The translations under genes and the position numbers were made by a program. Below are positions 1 to 8,499 of a stretch of 34,892 nucleotides of DNA, one piece after another (position 1 is the first letter of the stretch; each line of letters opens with the position of its first letter). The notes beneath the pieces were generated by a model. It had not been told where the DNA came from. It did no database searches and worked only from the letters and a program-made list of their open reading frames with translations. Source of the DNA: Candidatus Heimdallarchaeota archaeon (GTDB taxonomy: Archaea; Asgardarchaeota; Heimdallarchaeia; Heimdallarchaeales; Heimdallarchaeaceae); contig JAUWEG010000017.1 in the NCBI GenBank assembly GCA_030608385.1, positions 1 to 34,892 of the forward strand, in the 5' to 3' direction.

Positions 1-645
1 GTCCTTCTACCACCTGCAAGAATAAGGGAATCTGCAAAATCACTTTTAAAAAACTATAATGATAAAGAATTATTTGAAATTCATCCTCATGGTTACAATC
101 ATGTCGAATGGTCTTCGGGTTTTAGGAGATTTTCTTTTGAAAAAACATCAGAATTTATAGAGAAGATTTTCATAGAATACAATCAAATATTCAATTCTGT
201 ACCCATAACAAATGCAGCACCAAACTTCCAGACAAACAAGTTTTATTTTCAAATCATGAAAGAAAAGGGAGTAGAATTCTTAGCTGACTATAAGTATTCA
301 GAACCGTTCCAATTACAATTTGAAACTAGAGAAAAGAAGTCACAACAGATTCTCCAACTTCCTGTTACTGAGCCAACTTTTGAAGAGTTGTTACAAAAAG
401 GAAAAGGTATCGAAGAAATAAAGAAAATATATAGAAAAAATTTCAAGAAATATATAGATCAAAGCACTGACTATGTTTGTTTTTATCTGCATGCAATTTA
501 TGAACCTTTTAAACTGCGAAAACTGTTGGAAGATCTCTTTAACCTAGTAATTAAGCTTGATATGAAACCGGTTACTCATAAAAGCTTTAAGGATGTCGTT
601 AAGAAAACTTCAGCTATTCGCTATGAAGAATTAATACAGAGGTAA
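1..645 (+). CDS. Polysaccharide deacetylase / ArnD-like deformylase family protein (5'-truncated by window edge)
   Basis: Frame 1 is open from base 1 (VLLPPARIRESAKSLLKNYNDKELFEIHPHGYNHVEW...) through the listed ORF 256..645. HPHGYNHVEW and NAAPNFQTNKFYFQIMKEKGVEFLADYK resemble the ArnD-type NodB-fold deacetylase pattern. Confidence 0.7.
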   Translation, partial: VLLPPARIRESAKSLLKNYNDKELFEIHPHGYNHVEWSSGFRRFSFEKTSEFIEKIFIEYNQIFNSVPITNAAPNFQTNKFYFQIMKEKGVEFLADYKYSEPFQLQFETREKKSQQILQLPVTEPTFEELLQKGKGIEEIKKIYRKNFKKYIDQSTDYVCFYLHAIYEPFKLRKLLEDLFNLVIKLDMKPVTHKSFKDVVKKTSAIRYEELIQR

Positions 646-649
646 TATA

Positions 650-1795
650 ATGAATAAGAAAAAAGTATGCTTTCTAACTCAAGAATACAGAAAGGGAGCA
701 ACTTGGATTTATTGTTTCCAATTGGCCAAGATTTTAAACGAAGAAGGAGATTGGGAAGCACATATTATCTCAGCAGCTAAGGATTGTGAATCAGCTAGTG
801 GAAAAATAGAAGTGCCGTTTTTGTCCTTAATTAAAACCTCTTCCTCAAGATATTTCTATTCTAGAAACTACTGGAAGAAGTCAAAAGAAATTGTTAATAA
901 ACTAAATCCAGATGTTGTTCAAGGAAATATGAACCTACTATCTTCATTAGGAATTAAGAATAAATATCCTATTGTTGAAACCGTTCATACCACTTTTAGT
1001 AGGGAAAAACGAGGAGTTGACAAATTACCTTTCAAACAACTAAGCTGGGTTGAACGAAGGGTTCGTCTTTTATTTCCATTATTGAAATTCGTTGAAAAAC
1101 GAGTTCTAAAAAGAGCTAATCATTTAATTGCAGTTAGTGAAGCTATTAAAGAGGAATTAGTAAAATACTACTCCATTGAAGAAGAACAAATAACTGTCAT
1201 CCCAAATGGTGTAGATACTAAAATTCACTATAAAACAGATGAAAAAATCTACATGAAGAAAAATAAGGAATTGGTTTTAGGTTTTCTTGGAAGAATGACA
1301 GCAGGAAAAGGAGCTCATTTAATTCTGCCAATAATTAAGAAAATTAAGGAAAAAATTCCTGATGTTAAACTACTCATTGCAGGAGATGATCTGAACTCAA
1401 GAAAGAAAATATTAAGCCAGATTAATAGATTGGGACTAAATGAGAATATCATAGATTTTGGATATATTTACGATAACCATAAGAAGAATACATTCTTCAG
1501 TTCTATTGATCTATTGTTACTTCCTTCTAGTCATGAAGGTATGAGTTTGGTACTGTTAGAAGCTATGGCTTGTCAAACCCCAGTATTAACAACCCCTGAA
1601 GCAAATACTTTCGACCACAAAAATACCTTGATAATCACACCTAGATCTGTTAATCACTTTGCTACAAAAGCAATCGAAATCTATAACAACCCAAAAATGG
1701 TTGAGGAAATTCAAAAAAGGTCTAAGGAAGTAGTAGAACAGCTTTCATGGCAAAAAACCGCAGAAAGAACAAAAATTGTTTTTGAAAATCTATAA
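650..1795 (+). CDS. Glycosyltransferase family 4 (GT-B fold)
   Basis: 381 aa. Contains VIPNGVDTKIHY, LGFLGRMTAGKGAHLILP and PSSHEGMSLVLLEAMACQTPVLTT (EX7E motif), typical of GT4. Confidence 0.9.
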   Translation: MNKKKVCFLTQEYRKGATWIYCFQLAKILNEEGDWEAHIISAAKDCESASGKIEVPFLSLIKTSSSRYFYSRNYWKKSKEIVNKLNPDVVQGNMNLLSSLGIKNKYPIVETVHTTFSREKRGVDKLPFKQLSWVERRVRLLFPLLKFVEKRVLKRANHLIAVSEAIKEELVKYYSIEEEQITVIPNGVDTKIHYKTDEKIYMKKNKELVLGFLGRMTAGKGAHLILPIIKKIKEKIPDVKLLIAGDDLNSRKKILSQINRLGLNENIIDFGYIYDNHKKNTFFSSIDLLLLPSSHEGMSLVLLEAMACQTPVLTTPEANTFDHKNTLIITPRSVNHFATKAIEIYNNPKMVEEIQKRSKEVVEQLSWQKTAERTKIVFENL

Positions 1796-2821
1796 AGAAG
1801 AACTAGAATCATCAATATCGCTTTCAGAAGTCTTTTCTTCTACGTTTTCTGTTCTTATTTCGCGCTTTTTTTGTTTTTTCTTCTTTCTTCGTTCTATTCG
1901 TTTTTGTTTTCTTAGTTCTCTAATCTCCTTTTTCTCACTCAAAGGAAGTATAAACAACCAGAAAACAGGTATCCATAAAATAAGCATAATGTAGCCGAGG
2001 TAATTATGTACTGGTTCTCCAACCTCTCTTCCATAGAAGTAGTATAATGAAATTACTATGATGATTCGTAAAATATTGATGAAGTAGGTTCCAAAAATTC
2101 CAATTAATGTAACAAGTCCTGTTCTATAATTCCAACGTAGTCTTTTCCTTGCTTCAAATAACATGATTAGGAATATGGCTGTAAAGATTGTAAGTGAATG
2201 AATTCCACTACACCTAGCATCAATGAGTATTGCTGCTTCTCCGCTAGGAGCTGTCATAAAATCAATTTTAGTCATATAACTCGTTGTTAACCAAGTAACA
2301 TCACTAATATTCATACCAAAAGCAATCAATAAAGAGGACACTATAGTTCCAGTTAGCTTTGTTAGCCATCTAGCTATCCCTAAATCAAAGAGAAAGGTAT
2401 CTAAACCTGAAAAAATAAGGGCATAAAAAACGGCTGTTAAAATAACCATATACAAGCCAGGGGTTCTGTATTTCTTGAAAAAAGAATCATCCCATGAAAC
2501 ATAGAGAACCATGATAAGAGCAAAAACTAAACCCATAGGAACAAGAGCGACTGTAGGAATGGGGAGGGACAGAAACATTGCTTTCTCTTCTTCACGAAAT
2601 GTTTCAAAGAGAACGTAAAGATAAACAACAAGTCCTAGAAGAACAAAAGAAACAGAATATCTCAGATATCTATTTTTTAGATAAGGTAAAGCAGGAGCTA
2701 TTTTCCCATTAATTTTTGAAAAGATATTTTGAGTCTTTACAAAACGATTCTTCTTGGTTTCATCATGGGAGCTTGTTTCATTAAAATCATCTTGTTTCAT
2801 GTCTACCATCTTTCCCACCAA
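1790..2821 (-). CDS. Exosortase/archaeosortase family transmembrane protease
   Basis: 343 aa, multiple TM helices. Ordered Cys/Arg/His motifs match the family: ARCSGIHSLTIF, FINILRIIIV, VHNYLGY. Long basic C-terminal tail. Confidence 0.8.
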   Translation of the reverse strand: MVGKMVDMKQDDFNETSSHDETKKNRFVKTQNIFSKINGKIAPALPYLKNRYLRYSVSFVLLGLVVYLYVLFETFREEEKAMFLSLPIPTVALVPMGLVFALIMVLYVSWDDSFFKKYRTPGLYMVILTAVFYALIFSGLDTFLFDLGIARWLTKLTGTIVSSLLIAFGMNISDVTWLTTSYMTKIDFMTAPSGEAAILIDARCSGIHSLTIFTAIFLIMLFEARKRLRWNYRTGLVTLIGIFGTYFINILRIIIVISLYYFYGREVGEPVHNYLGYIMLILWIPVFWLFILPLSEKKEIRELRKQKRIERRKKKKQKKREIRTENVEEKTSESDIDDSSSSL

Positions 2822-2987
2822 TATTGGATTTCAGTATAGAGATTTAATCTCAAAGTTAACACTTCAGTATTGGATTATCTCCAAGACACATTTAATTTGA
2901 TTGTATATTACTAAAAAATCTCACTCTGTTAAACCTAACGTTTCTTCAAATGCCCCTTATAACTGGAAATAGATGAGATTGAAGATC

Positions 2988-3197
2988 CTAATCATCTTCA
3001 AAAATGATGTTATTATATTTGTTGTCAATATTTGGGAAACGAAAATCAGTTGATTGTTTTGATGCATAGTGTTCCCTATAAAAATCTCTAAGTGCGAGCC
3101 TTATTGCTTCAGATCTTGAAGCATATCTACCCTGTAGGACCATTTCATCCAGAATTTCAACAAACTCACTTGGCAATCTTATTGAAATTAAATTCAT
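2988..3197 (-). CDS. Ribbon-helix-helix (CopG/Arc-type) DNA-binding protein
   Basis: 69 aa: MNLISIRLPSEFVEILDEMVLQGRYASRSEAIRLALRDFYREH is a standard RHH domain. Confidence 0.85.
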   Translation of the reverse strand: MNLISIRLPSEFVEILDEMVLQGRYASRSEAIRLALRDFYREHYASKQSTDFRFPNIDNKYNNIIFEDD

Positions 3198-3401
3198 TTG
3201 TTAACCCCTAAACAAATTTTAATCACCATATTGGTGTACGATTTTGCATTTATAGATTTGTAACACTCTTCATTCTTGATGATTCAGTAGTTTGTTATCA
3301 AGTAAACATGTTATTTAAGGTTTGTGTCGGATGTAGAGAGAATTCAGAAAAGAAATAGAAAAGTTCTACCTCTTAGGCAATCTGTAAAGTTCTTAAATTT
3401 A

Positions 3402-3971
3402 CTATATCATATTTTCCTTGTCACATTTCTCACATGTAAGTATAGTACCAGAAGGTAAATAATCATCTGATTTGGTTATAACATGACCACAATAACAAAC
3501 ATATCCTTTCAATCTTGCGGGATTACCAAAAACTAAAGCATGCGCTGGTACATCTTTTGAAACAAGACTTCCTGCACCTATCATTGCATATTCTCCCACA
3601 GTTATTCCGCACACTACAGTAACATTAGCGCCTATTGAAGCACCTTTTTTGACTAGGGTTGGTACTAACTCCCATTCAGGATTCGCAGCTCGTGGCAGGT
3701 AATCATTTGTAAAACAAACATGGGGACCAACAAATACATCGTCCTCAAGAGTTACACCATGGTATACTGAAACGAAATTTTGTATCTTCACATTGTCTCC
3801 AATCATAACCTCAAAATCAACAAAAACAGATTTTCCAAAGATACAATTTTTTCCAATAGTTGTACCCTTTCTCACTTGTACTTGATGCCAAATTTTTGTT
3901 CCATCTCCAATTGTGACATCATCCTCGATAAAAGCTGTAGGATGTACAAAATAACTCATATTGTTATTCAT
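3402..3971 (-). CDS. Left-handed beta-helix (hexapeptide) acyltransferase, WbbJ/WlbB-like
   Basis: 189 aa with hexapeptide repeats (FIEDDVTIGDGTKIWHQVQVRKGTTIGKNCIFG...VFVGPHVCFTNDYLPRA...GNPARLKGYVC) and a C-terminal CYCGH...CEKC element. Confidence 0.85.
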   Translation of the reverse strand: MNNNMSYFVHPTAFIEDDVTIGDGTKIWHQVQVRKGTTIGKNCIFGKSVFVDFEVMIGDNVKIQNFVSVYHGVTLEDDVFVGPHVCFTNDYLPRAANPEWELVPTLVKKGASIGANVTVVCGITVGEYAMIGAGSLVSKDVPAHALVFGNPARLKGYVCYCGHVITKSDDYLPSGTILTCEKCDKENMI

Positions 3972-4017
3972 ATTGTGAAATCCTAATCTTAAGATAAAAA
4001 ACTTTACCTTGTATTGT

Positions 4018-4773
4018 TTAGTTATTTCTTCTACAAATGCAATTTACATCTCTCTCAACTTCGAAGGTTTCGAAGCTGTTGTATTGTAAATCAGCGTGTA
4101 GTATCTTGTTAGCAAGTAGTTTATCTTTATCTTTGAAAACCAGATATTTTATAGCTTCATTGGCTTCTATTAAACCAAAAAATCCTGCTGTTGTCCCCAT
4201 AACTCCCTCTTCTCCAGTAGTGGGATAAGTACCAGGTGTGGGTATTTCTTTGAACACACATCTGTAACAAGCTGTTTCTTTAGGTAAAACAGTTATCATT
4301 TGTCCTTCAAACTGGAATACACCCCCTATCACAAAAGGTACCTCCAATTTGATACACATATCATTTACAAGGAATTTTGTTTCAAAATTATCACTCGCTT
4401 CTACTACAAAATCATAACCAGAGATTATTTTTTCTGCATTGCTTTCATTAAGATGAGTTTTGTGTAATATTATTTCTATATCTGAATTGAGTTGAGAAAG
4501 TTTGTTGAATGCTGAATCTATTTTAGTTTTATCCAGATCAGTTTCATAATGTAAAATTTGACGATTTAAATTGGACAATTCTACTCTATCTTGATCTAGT
4601 AATCCTAAATTTCCAACCCCAGCTGAAGCTAAGTAATATACAACGCTAGAACCTAACCCGCCTAAACCTATTACCAAAACTTTACTTGATTTCAGTGTTT
4701 TTTGACCCTCAACACCGATGTTTGAGATTATAATTTGACGATTGTATTTCTCTAACTCATCTTTACTAAGCAT
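4018..4773 (-). CDS. HesA/MoeB/ThiF family adenylyltransferase (E1-like)
   Basis: 251 aa: YNRQIIISNIGVEGQKTLKSSKVLVIGLGGLGSSVVYYLASAGVGNLGLLDQDRVELSNLNRQILH; paired CYRC ... CIC cysteines. Confidence 0.9.
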   Translation of the reverse strand: MLSKDELEKYNRQIIISNIGVEGQKTLKSSKVLVIGLGGLGSSVVYYLASAGVGNLGLLDQDRVELSNLNRQILHYETDLDKTKIDSAFNKLSQLNSDIEIILHKTHLNESNAEKIISGYDFVVEASDNFETKFLVNDMCIKLEVPFVIGGVFQFEGQMITVLPKETACYRCVFKEIPTPGTYPTTGEEGVMGTTAGFFGLIEANEAIKYLVFKDKDKLLANKILHADLQYNSFETFEVERDVNCICRRNN

Positions 4774-4846
4774 TTTGAAGTCAACCTACCAGTAAAACTT
4801 GAATTCAATAAATCTTTCTTATGATTAGTAGAAAATAAGAACTCTA

Positions 4847-5260
4847 CTAAATACTTGCCACGTATTCCTTTTCTATTAGTCTGCGAAACTCTTCTATTTT
4901 CACATGAAGTTTTTTAGCCTCTTTTTCTATAATATTGGGGAGTTTTTCATATCCTAATGCTTTTTCATAGCATTTTGAGAAATAGTTGAGTTGAAAAACA
5001 AGCTGTACAATTCGTGCATATTGAAAAACTTGGTCAGGATTGGTCACTAATGCTACTTTCAAAGAAATCTCATTCTGCTCTTCAGGGCTCAAATCTATGT
5101 TTAATCCTTCACGATTACATTGATCAAATAATTTATTGAGCATAAGCCTACCTTTCTTCAAAACCTGAGCAAGGTCTTGTGCAACGTCAGAAAGACCTGG
5201 AACTTCTTTTCCTATTGTTTCCGCGCTCTCAGTTATACTTTCAAGATGCATGATTCCCAC
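4847..5260 (-). CDS. Conserved-looking hypothetical helical protein
   Basis: 137-aa ORF with plausible amphipathic helices; no family recognised. Confidence 0.55.
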   Translation of the reverse strand: MGIMHLESITESAETIGKEVPGLSDVAQDLAQVLKKGRLMLNKLFDQCNREGLNIDLSPEEQNEISLKVALVTNPDQVFQYARIVQLVFQLNYFSKCYEKALGYEKLPNIIEKEAKKLHVKIEEFRRLIEKEYVASI

Positions 5261-5346
5261 TTTAGTAAAATAAAAATCGCGGAGCTTCTTATAAGTTTTT
5301 TCAGAAATAAGATAAATAAAAAGAAAAGAAAAAAGGGAATAATGAA

Positions 5347-7440
5347 TTAAGGTTCTAAAAGCATTCTTAGGCTGATTAAGTGACTATTAATTTCGTTCTT
5401 TAGTTTCTCAATGGTTTGCTGCCTTTCTCGGAAGAGTTTCATATATGACTCTCTGGTCATGTTCTTCTTGACCCTGTATTCTTGCTGAAGCATGCGAAGA
5501 TTTCTTCTTTCTTCGTAAAGTTTTCTTTCAGCAATCTCGATCTTTTGGACATATTCCTTATATCTTCCACCAAAAGCTATCAGAGATTCTTTTGTCTTCT
5601 TCAAATCTTCTTCCTCTATTCTTTGGCGTTTCTCGAGTTTGGCAATCAAATCTTTGCCTGCTTTAGCTTTCAATTTCTTTGCAGCTAATTTTGACCTAGT
5701 TTCCCGTAATCTCTCACGAATAGATAGAATTTCTTCATATTGTTTAACAAATTCCTCTATTTCATCTACCGGAATGAATTCTTTATCCGATTCATCTACC
5801 ACTAAATCTTTAGCTTTCTTTGTTGACCACCTAATACCAAGATAGACTGCAAATACTACACCTACAACAATTACTTGTAATAAATAAGTAATCAACATGT
5901 TCAACCTCGAATAGCGGTAACTGATTATTACAGGAGCATTGTCATTTCCTGAAAAAGTAGTGAACTTAAAGCTCATAATACGTCTGAATCCAAGTGTAGT
6001 GAATTCGAATTTTTTATCATAACTTATATACATATCTTGATAGGGATCAGGATTATTGTATTGAATTTCTTGGTATACAGCTCCCTTAGGTAGAATAACA
6101 TCTACTTTGAGTTCATCAATGGTCCAATTCACGATAGAACATGGCTCAAACGAAAACTTATAGTTAATAGAGCCTGTTTCTTTTGTTAAGAAGGTATCCA
6201 AAGGAACTCTATAAATTATGGTGAATGTCATTTGGTCCCCATAGAACAATGGTGTTCTTGGAAATATTACCAAAGCATCATGGCCTGGAAAAACGCTAGG
6301 GCGTTGATTATATGCCCCTGGAGTAAATATTTGATTCTCAACTTGATAAATTTGATTTAATGAACCTACTTCATCATATAGATCTATGATGGTTGCATTT
6401 ATTGGTATAATTATAGGAAAGGCGTTCAGAGCATATGGTTTTAGATCTATTTCATTATAATCATCTGGTTTCTTAGGACCAAGAAAAACTAATGTTTGAG
6501 ATTCTGTTATCTTAACCAAACCAAAAGGATCAATTTCAATTTTCCGATACACATTAGATGATTTAAACAGAATTGTGTTAGCAGGATTTTCTACATCACC
6601 GGAAGCACTAACTGATGATAAATAGACGTTCAACATCAAATCATCTTCATATGATTGAGTATAATTAAATGGCTCTCTAGTTATGTTAGACCACTTTAGA
6701 AGACCAGTTTCGGCATCAGTGATTAATATTATGCCTTCTGTAGAATTGTTAGGAGTTATTGTATGTTCCGCATCGTCTAAGAAAATATCTCCTCCTTGTT
6801 TTTCTATCCAGACTAATCCATCAACTATTGGAATATTATTGATTAAAGGGTAAACTAATTCCTCATACTTGAGCACTTGTTCAGTATTAACAATTGTATA
6901 TGTATAAGGATATGCAAATTCAATATAGACATTGATGAAATATTGAGCTCCTTGACCAATACTTGTTAAGTCTAGGTTAAATGGAACCGTGAAGGTTGTG
7001 TAATTAATATATTTCTGAAAAGTATAGGTTCTCTTAGCAGTTGAGTTCCCTATACCTTCATATGATGCATTCGAAACACGGAAACTTGCAAATGTAATAT
7101 TATCAACATGAATGTTAGGCAGAGTGTAATTGAAATATGTCATCACGCTTTCATTCCCAATGATATTTACTTCAATAGAATCTATTAAACCCAGAGTGCC
7201 AAAAGTCTGCATTTCTACTGTTCTATTAACAACAGCAGTTGCGTTAAACCCATAGGTGTAATTAGATGAAAGGGAATAAACTTCTTCACTAATTGGGGGG
7301 ATGGGATTGCTTAGATTGGTTGGTTCAGTTACCATGATATCGTTGGAGTAACCTTGAACTAATCCGGACATTGTTATTAATGACATTGAAATTACAACTA
7401 ATATAGTCAAAGTAAACATCGTACTTCTGATTTTCTTCAT
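5347..7440 (-). CDS. Ribophorin I-like (OST1/RPN1-type) membrane protein: signal peptide, ectodomain, single TM, cytosolic coiled coil
   Basis: 697 aa. Signal sequence at N-terminus, many NxS/T sites, TM (LLQVIVVGVVFAVYLGI), coiled-coil tail. Segments such as IDELKVDVILPKGAVYQEI, PRTPLFYGDQMTFTIIYRVPLDTFL and YRKIEIDPFGLVKITESQTLVFLGP correspond in order to regions of eukaryotic ribophorin I as I recall it. Confidence 0.7.
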   Translation of the reverse strand: MKKIRSTMFTLTILVVISMSLITMSGLVQGYSNDIMVTEPTNLSNPIPPISEEVYSLSSNYTYGFNATAVVNRTVEMQTFGTLGLIDSIEVNIIGNESVMTYFNYTLPNIHVDNITFASFRVSNASYEGIGNSTAKRTYTFQKYINYTTFTVPFNLDLTSIGQGAQYFINVYIEFAYPYTYTIVNTEQVLKYEELVYPLINNIPIVDGLVWIEKQGGDIFLDDAEHTITPNNSTEGIILITDAETGLLKWSNITREPFNYTQSYEDDLMLNVYLSSVSASGDVENPANTILFKSSNVYRKIEIDPFGLVKITESQTLVFLGPKKPDDYNEIDLKPYALNAFPIIIPINATIIDLYDEVGSLNQIYQVENQIFTPGAYNQRPSVFPGHDALVIFPRTPLFYGDQMTFTIIYRVPLDTFLTKETGSINYKFSFEPCSIVNWTIDELKVDVILPKGAVYQEIQYNNPDPYQDMYISYDKKFEFTTLGFRRIMSFKFTTFSGNDNAPVIISYRYSRLNMLITYLLQVIVVGVVFAVYLGIRWSTKKAKDLVVDESDKEFIPVDEIEEFVKQYEEILSIRERLRETRSKLAAKKLKAKAGKDLIAKLEKRQRIEEEDLKKTKESLIAFGGRYKEYVQKIEIAERKLYEERRNLRMLQQEYRVKKNMTRESYMKLFRERQQTIEKLKNEINSHLISLRMLLEP

Positions 7441-7659
7441 AAATGAAACCTCGTGTTTCTAATCTTTGTGCCAATGAGGAGGAATGATTTTAAATATTTT
7501 GGCTTCTTATACATTTTATTTTTTTAAATTTAAATCACAGCACTTTTGAAAATAGGATAAAACTTTGATTAGAGGGTTTCAAAATAAAAATTTGCAGTAA
7601 AAAGTCACTAATGCATATAAAAACAAAACATTCGGAATATTTTTGTATTTTCAATATAT

Positions 7660-8484
7660 TTGTATATTGTGTATTCCCTAAAAATATCTCCTGAAAAACT
7701 TGCACGTATGATTGATCATACAAATCTTAAAGCATTTGCTACAAAGAAAGACATTAGCAAATTGTGTGAAGAAGCGCTAAAATACAATTTTGCTGCCGTT
7801 TGTGTTAATTCTGAACATATATCCTTTTGTAGAGAAATTCTAAAAAAATCTGAGGTTAATATTGCAGCAGTTGTTGGTTTTCCGTTGGGAGCTTCTACAT
7901 CAAAAACAAAAGAAACTGAAACTTTGGAAGCAATTAGTTATGGTGCAAATGAAATCGATATGGTTATGGACATAGGTAGTTTCAGAGAAAATAACTATTT
8001 CGCTGTAGGTAAGGATATCAGCAGAGTAGTTCAAGCTGCAGATGGTGTAATTGTAAAAGTGATATTAGAAACAGGATTTCTAACTGATGATCAGATTGTT
8101 AAAGCCAGTCAAATTTCGAAAAGTTCAGGTGCTCATTATGTAAAAACATCAACAGGTTTTGGACCGATGGGAGCTTTTATTGATCACATTGCTCTTATGC
8201 GACAAGCTGTTGGTAAAGATCTAAGCGTAAAAGCAGCAGGGGGAATAAAAACTGCAAGAACCGCTGTACGGCTGGTCAATGCAAGTGCAGACAGATTAGG
8301 TGCTAGTGCCGGAGTTGCCATAATAAATCAACTGAAGAAAATTATTGAAGAAGGGGGATGGTTCTACTTAAGCGAAGATAATCCTGAAGACATATACTCT
8401 TGGGGTGCAGCAGATCCTAAGAAACAACCAAAAGATGTATATGATTTTTATATTCAAAAGAAAAAAGAATTTAAGAGAAGATAG
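7660..8484 (+). CDS. deoC: Deoxyribose-phosphate aldolase
   Basis: IDHTNLKAFATKKDI, VAAVVGFPLGAST, VKTSTGFGPMGA, VKAAGGIKTARTA, RLGASAGVAII are DERA motifs. Start is TTG (7660) or GTG (7669). About 40-aa C-terminal extension. Confidence 0.93.
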   Translation: MYIVYSLKISPEKLARMIDHTNLKAFATKKDISKLCEEALKYNFAAVCVNSEHISFCREILKKSEVNIAAVVGFPLGASTSKTKETETLEAISYGANEIDMVMDIGSFRENNYFAVGKDISRVVQAADGVIVKVILETGFLTDDQIVKASQISKSSGAHYVKTSTGFGPMGAFIDHIALMRQAVGKDLSVKAAGGIKTARTAVRLVNASADRLGASAGVAIINQLKKIIEEGGWFYLSEDNPEDIYSWGAADPKKQPKDVYDFYIQKKKEFKRR

Positions 8485-8499
8485 CTAAAGAGAGTAGAA

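Noticed and set aside
1776-1994. 72-aa + ORF rich in F/S/L
   Set aside because: Antisense to the Lys/Arg-rich tail of the exosortase-like gene; composition is a complement artefact.
7441-7660. AT-rich 220-nt intergenic region, checked for an ncRNA or repeat
   Set aside because: Only AT-rich sequence consistent with divergent promoters; no stable hairpin or repeat unit identified by eye.
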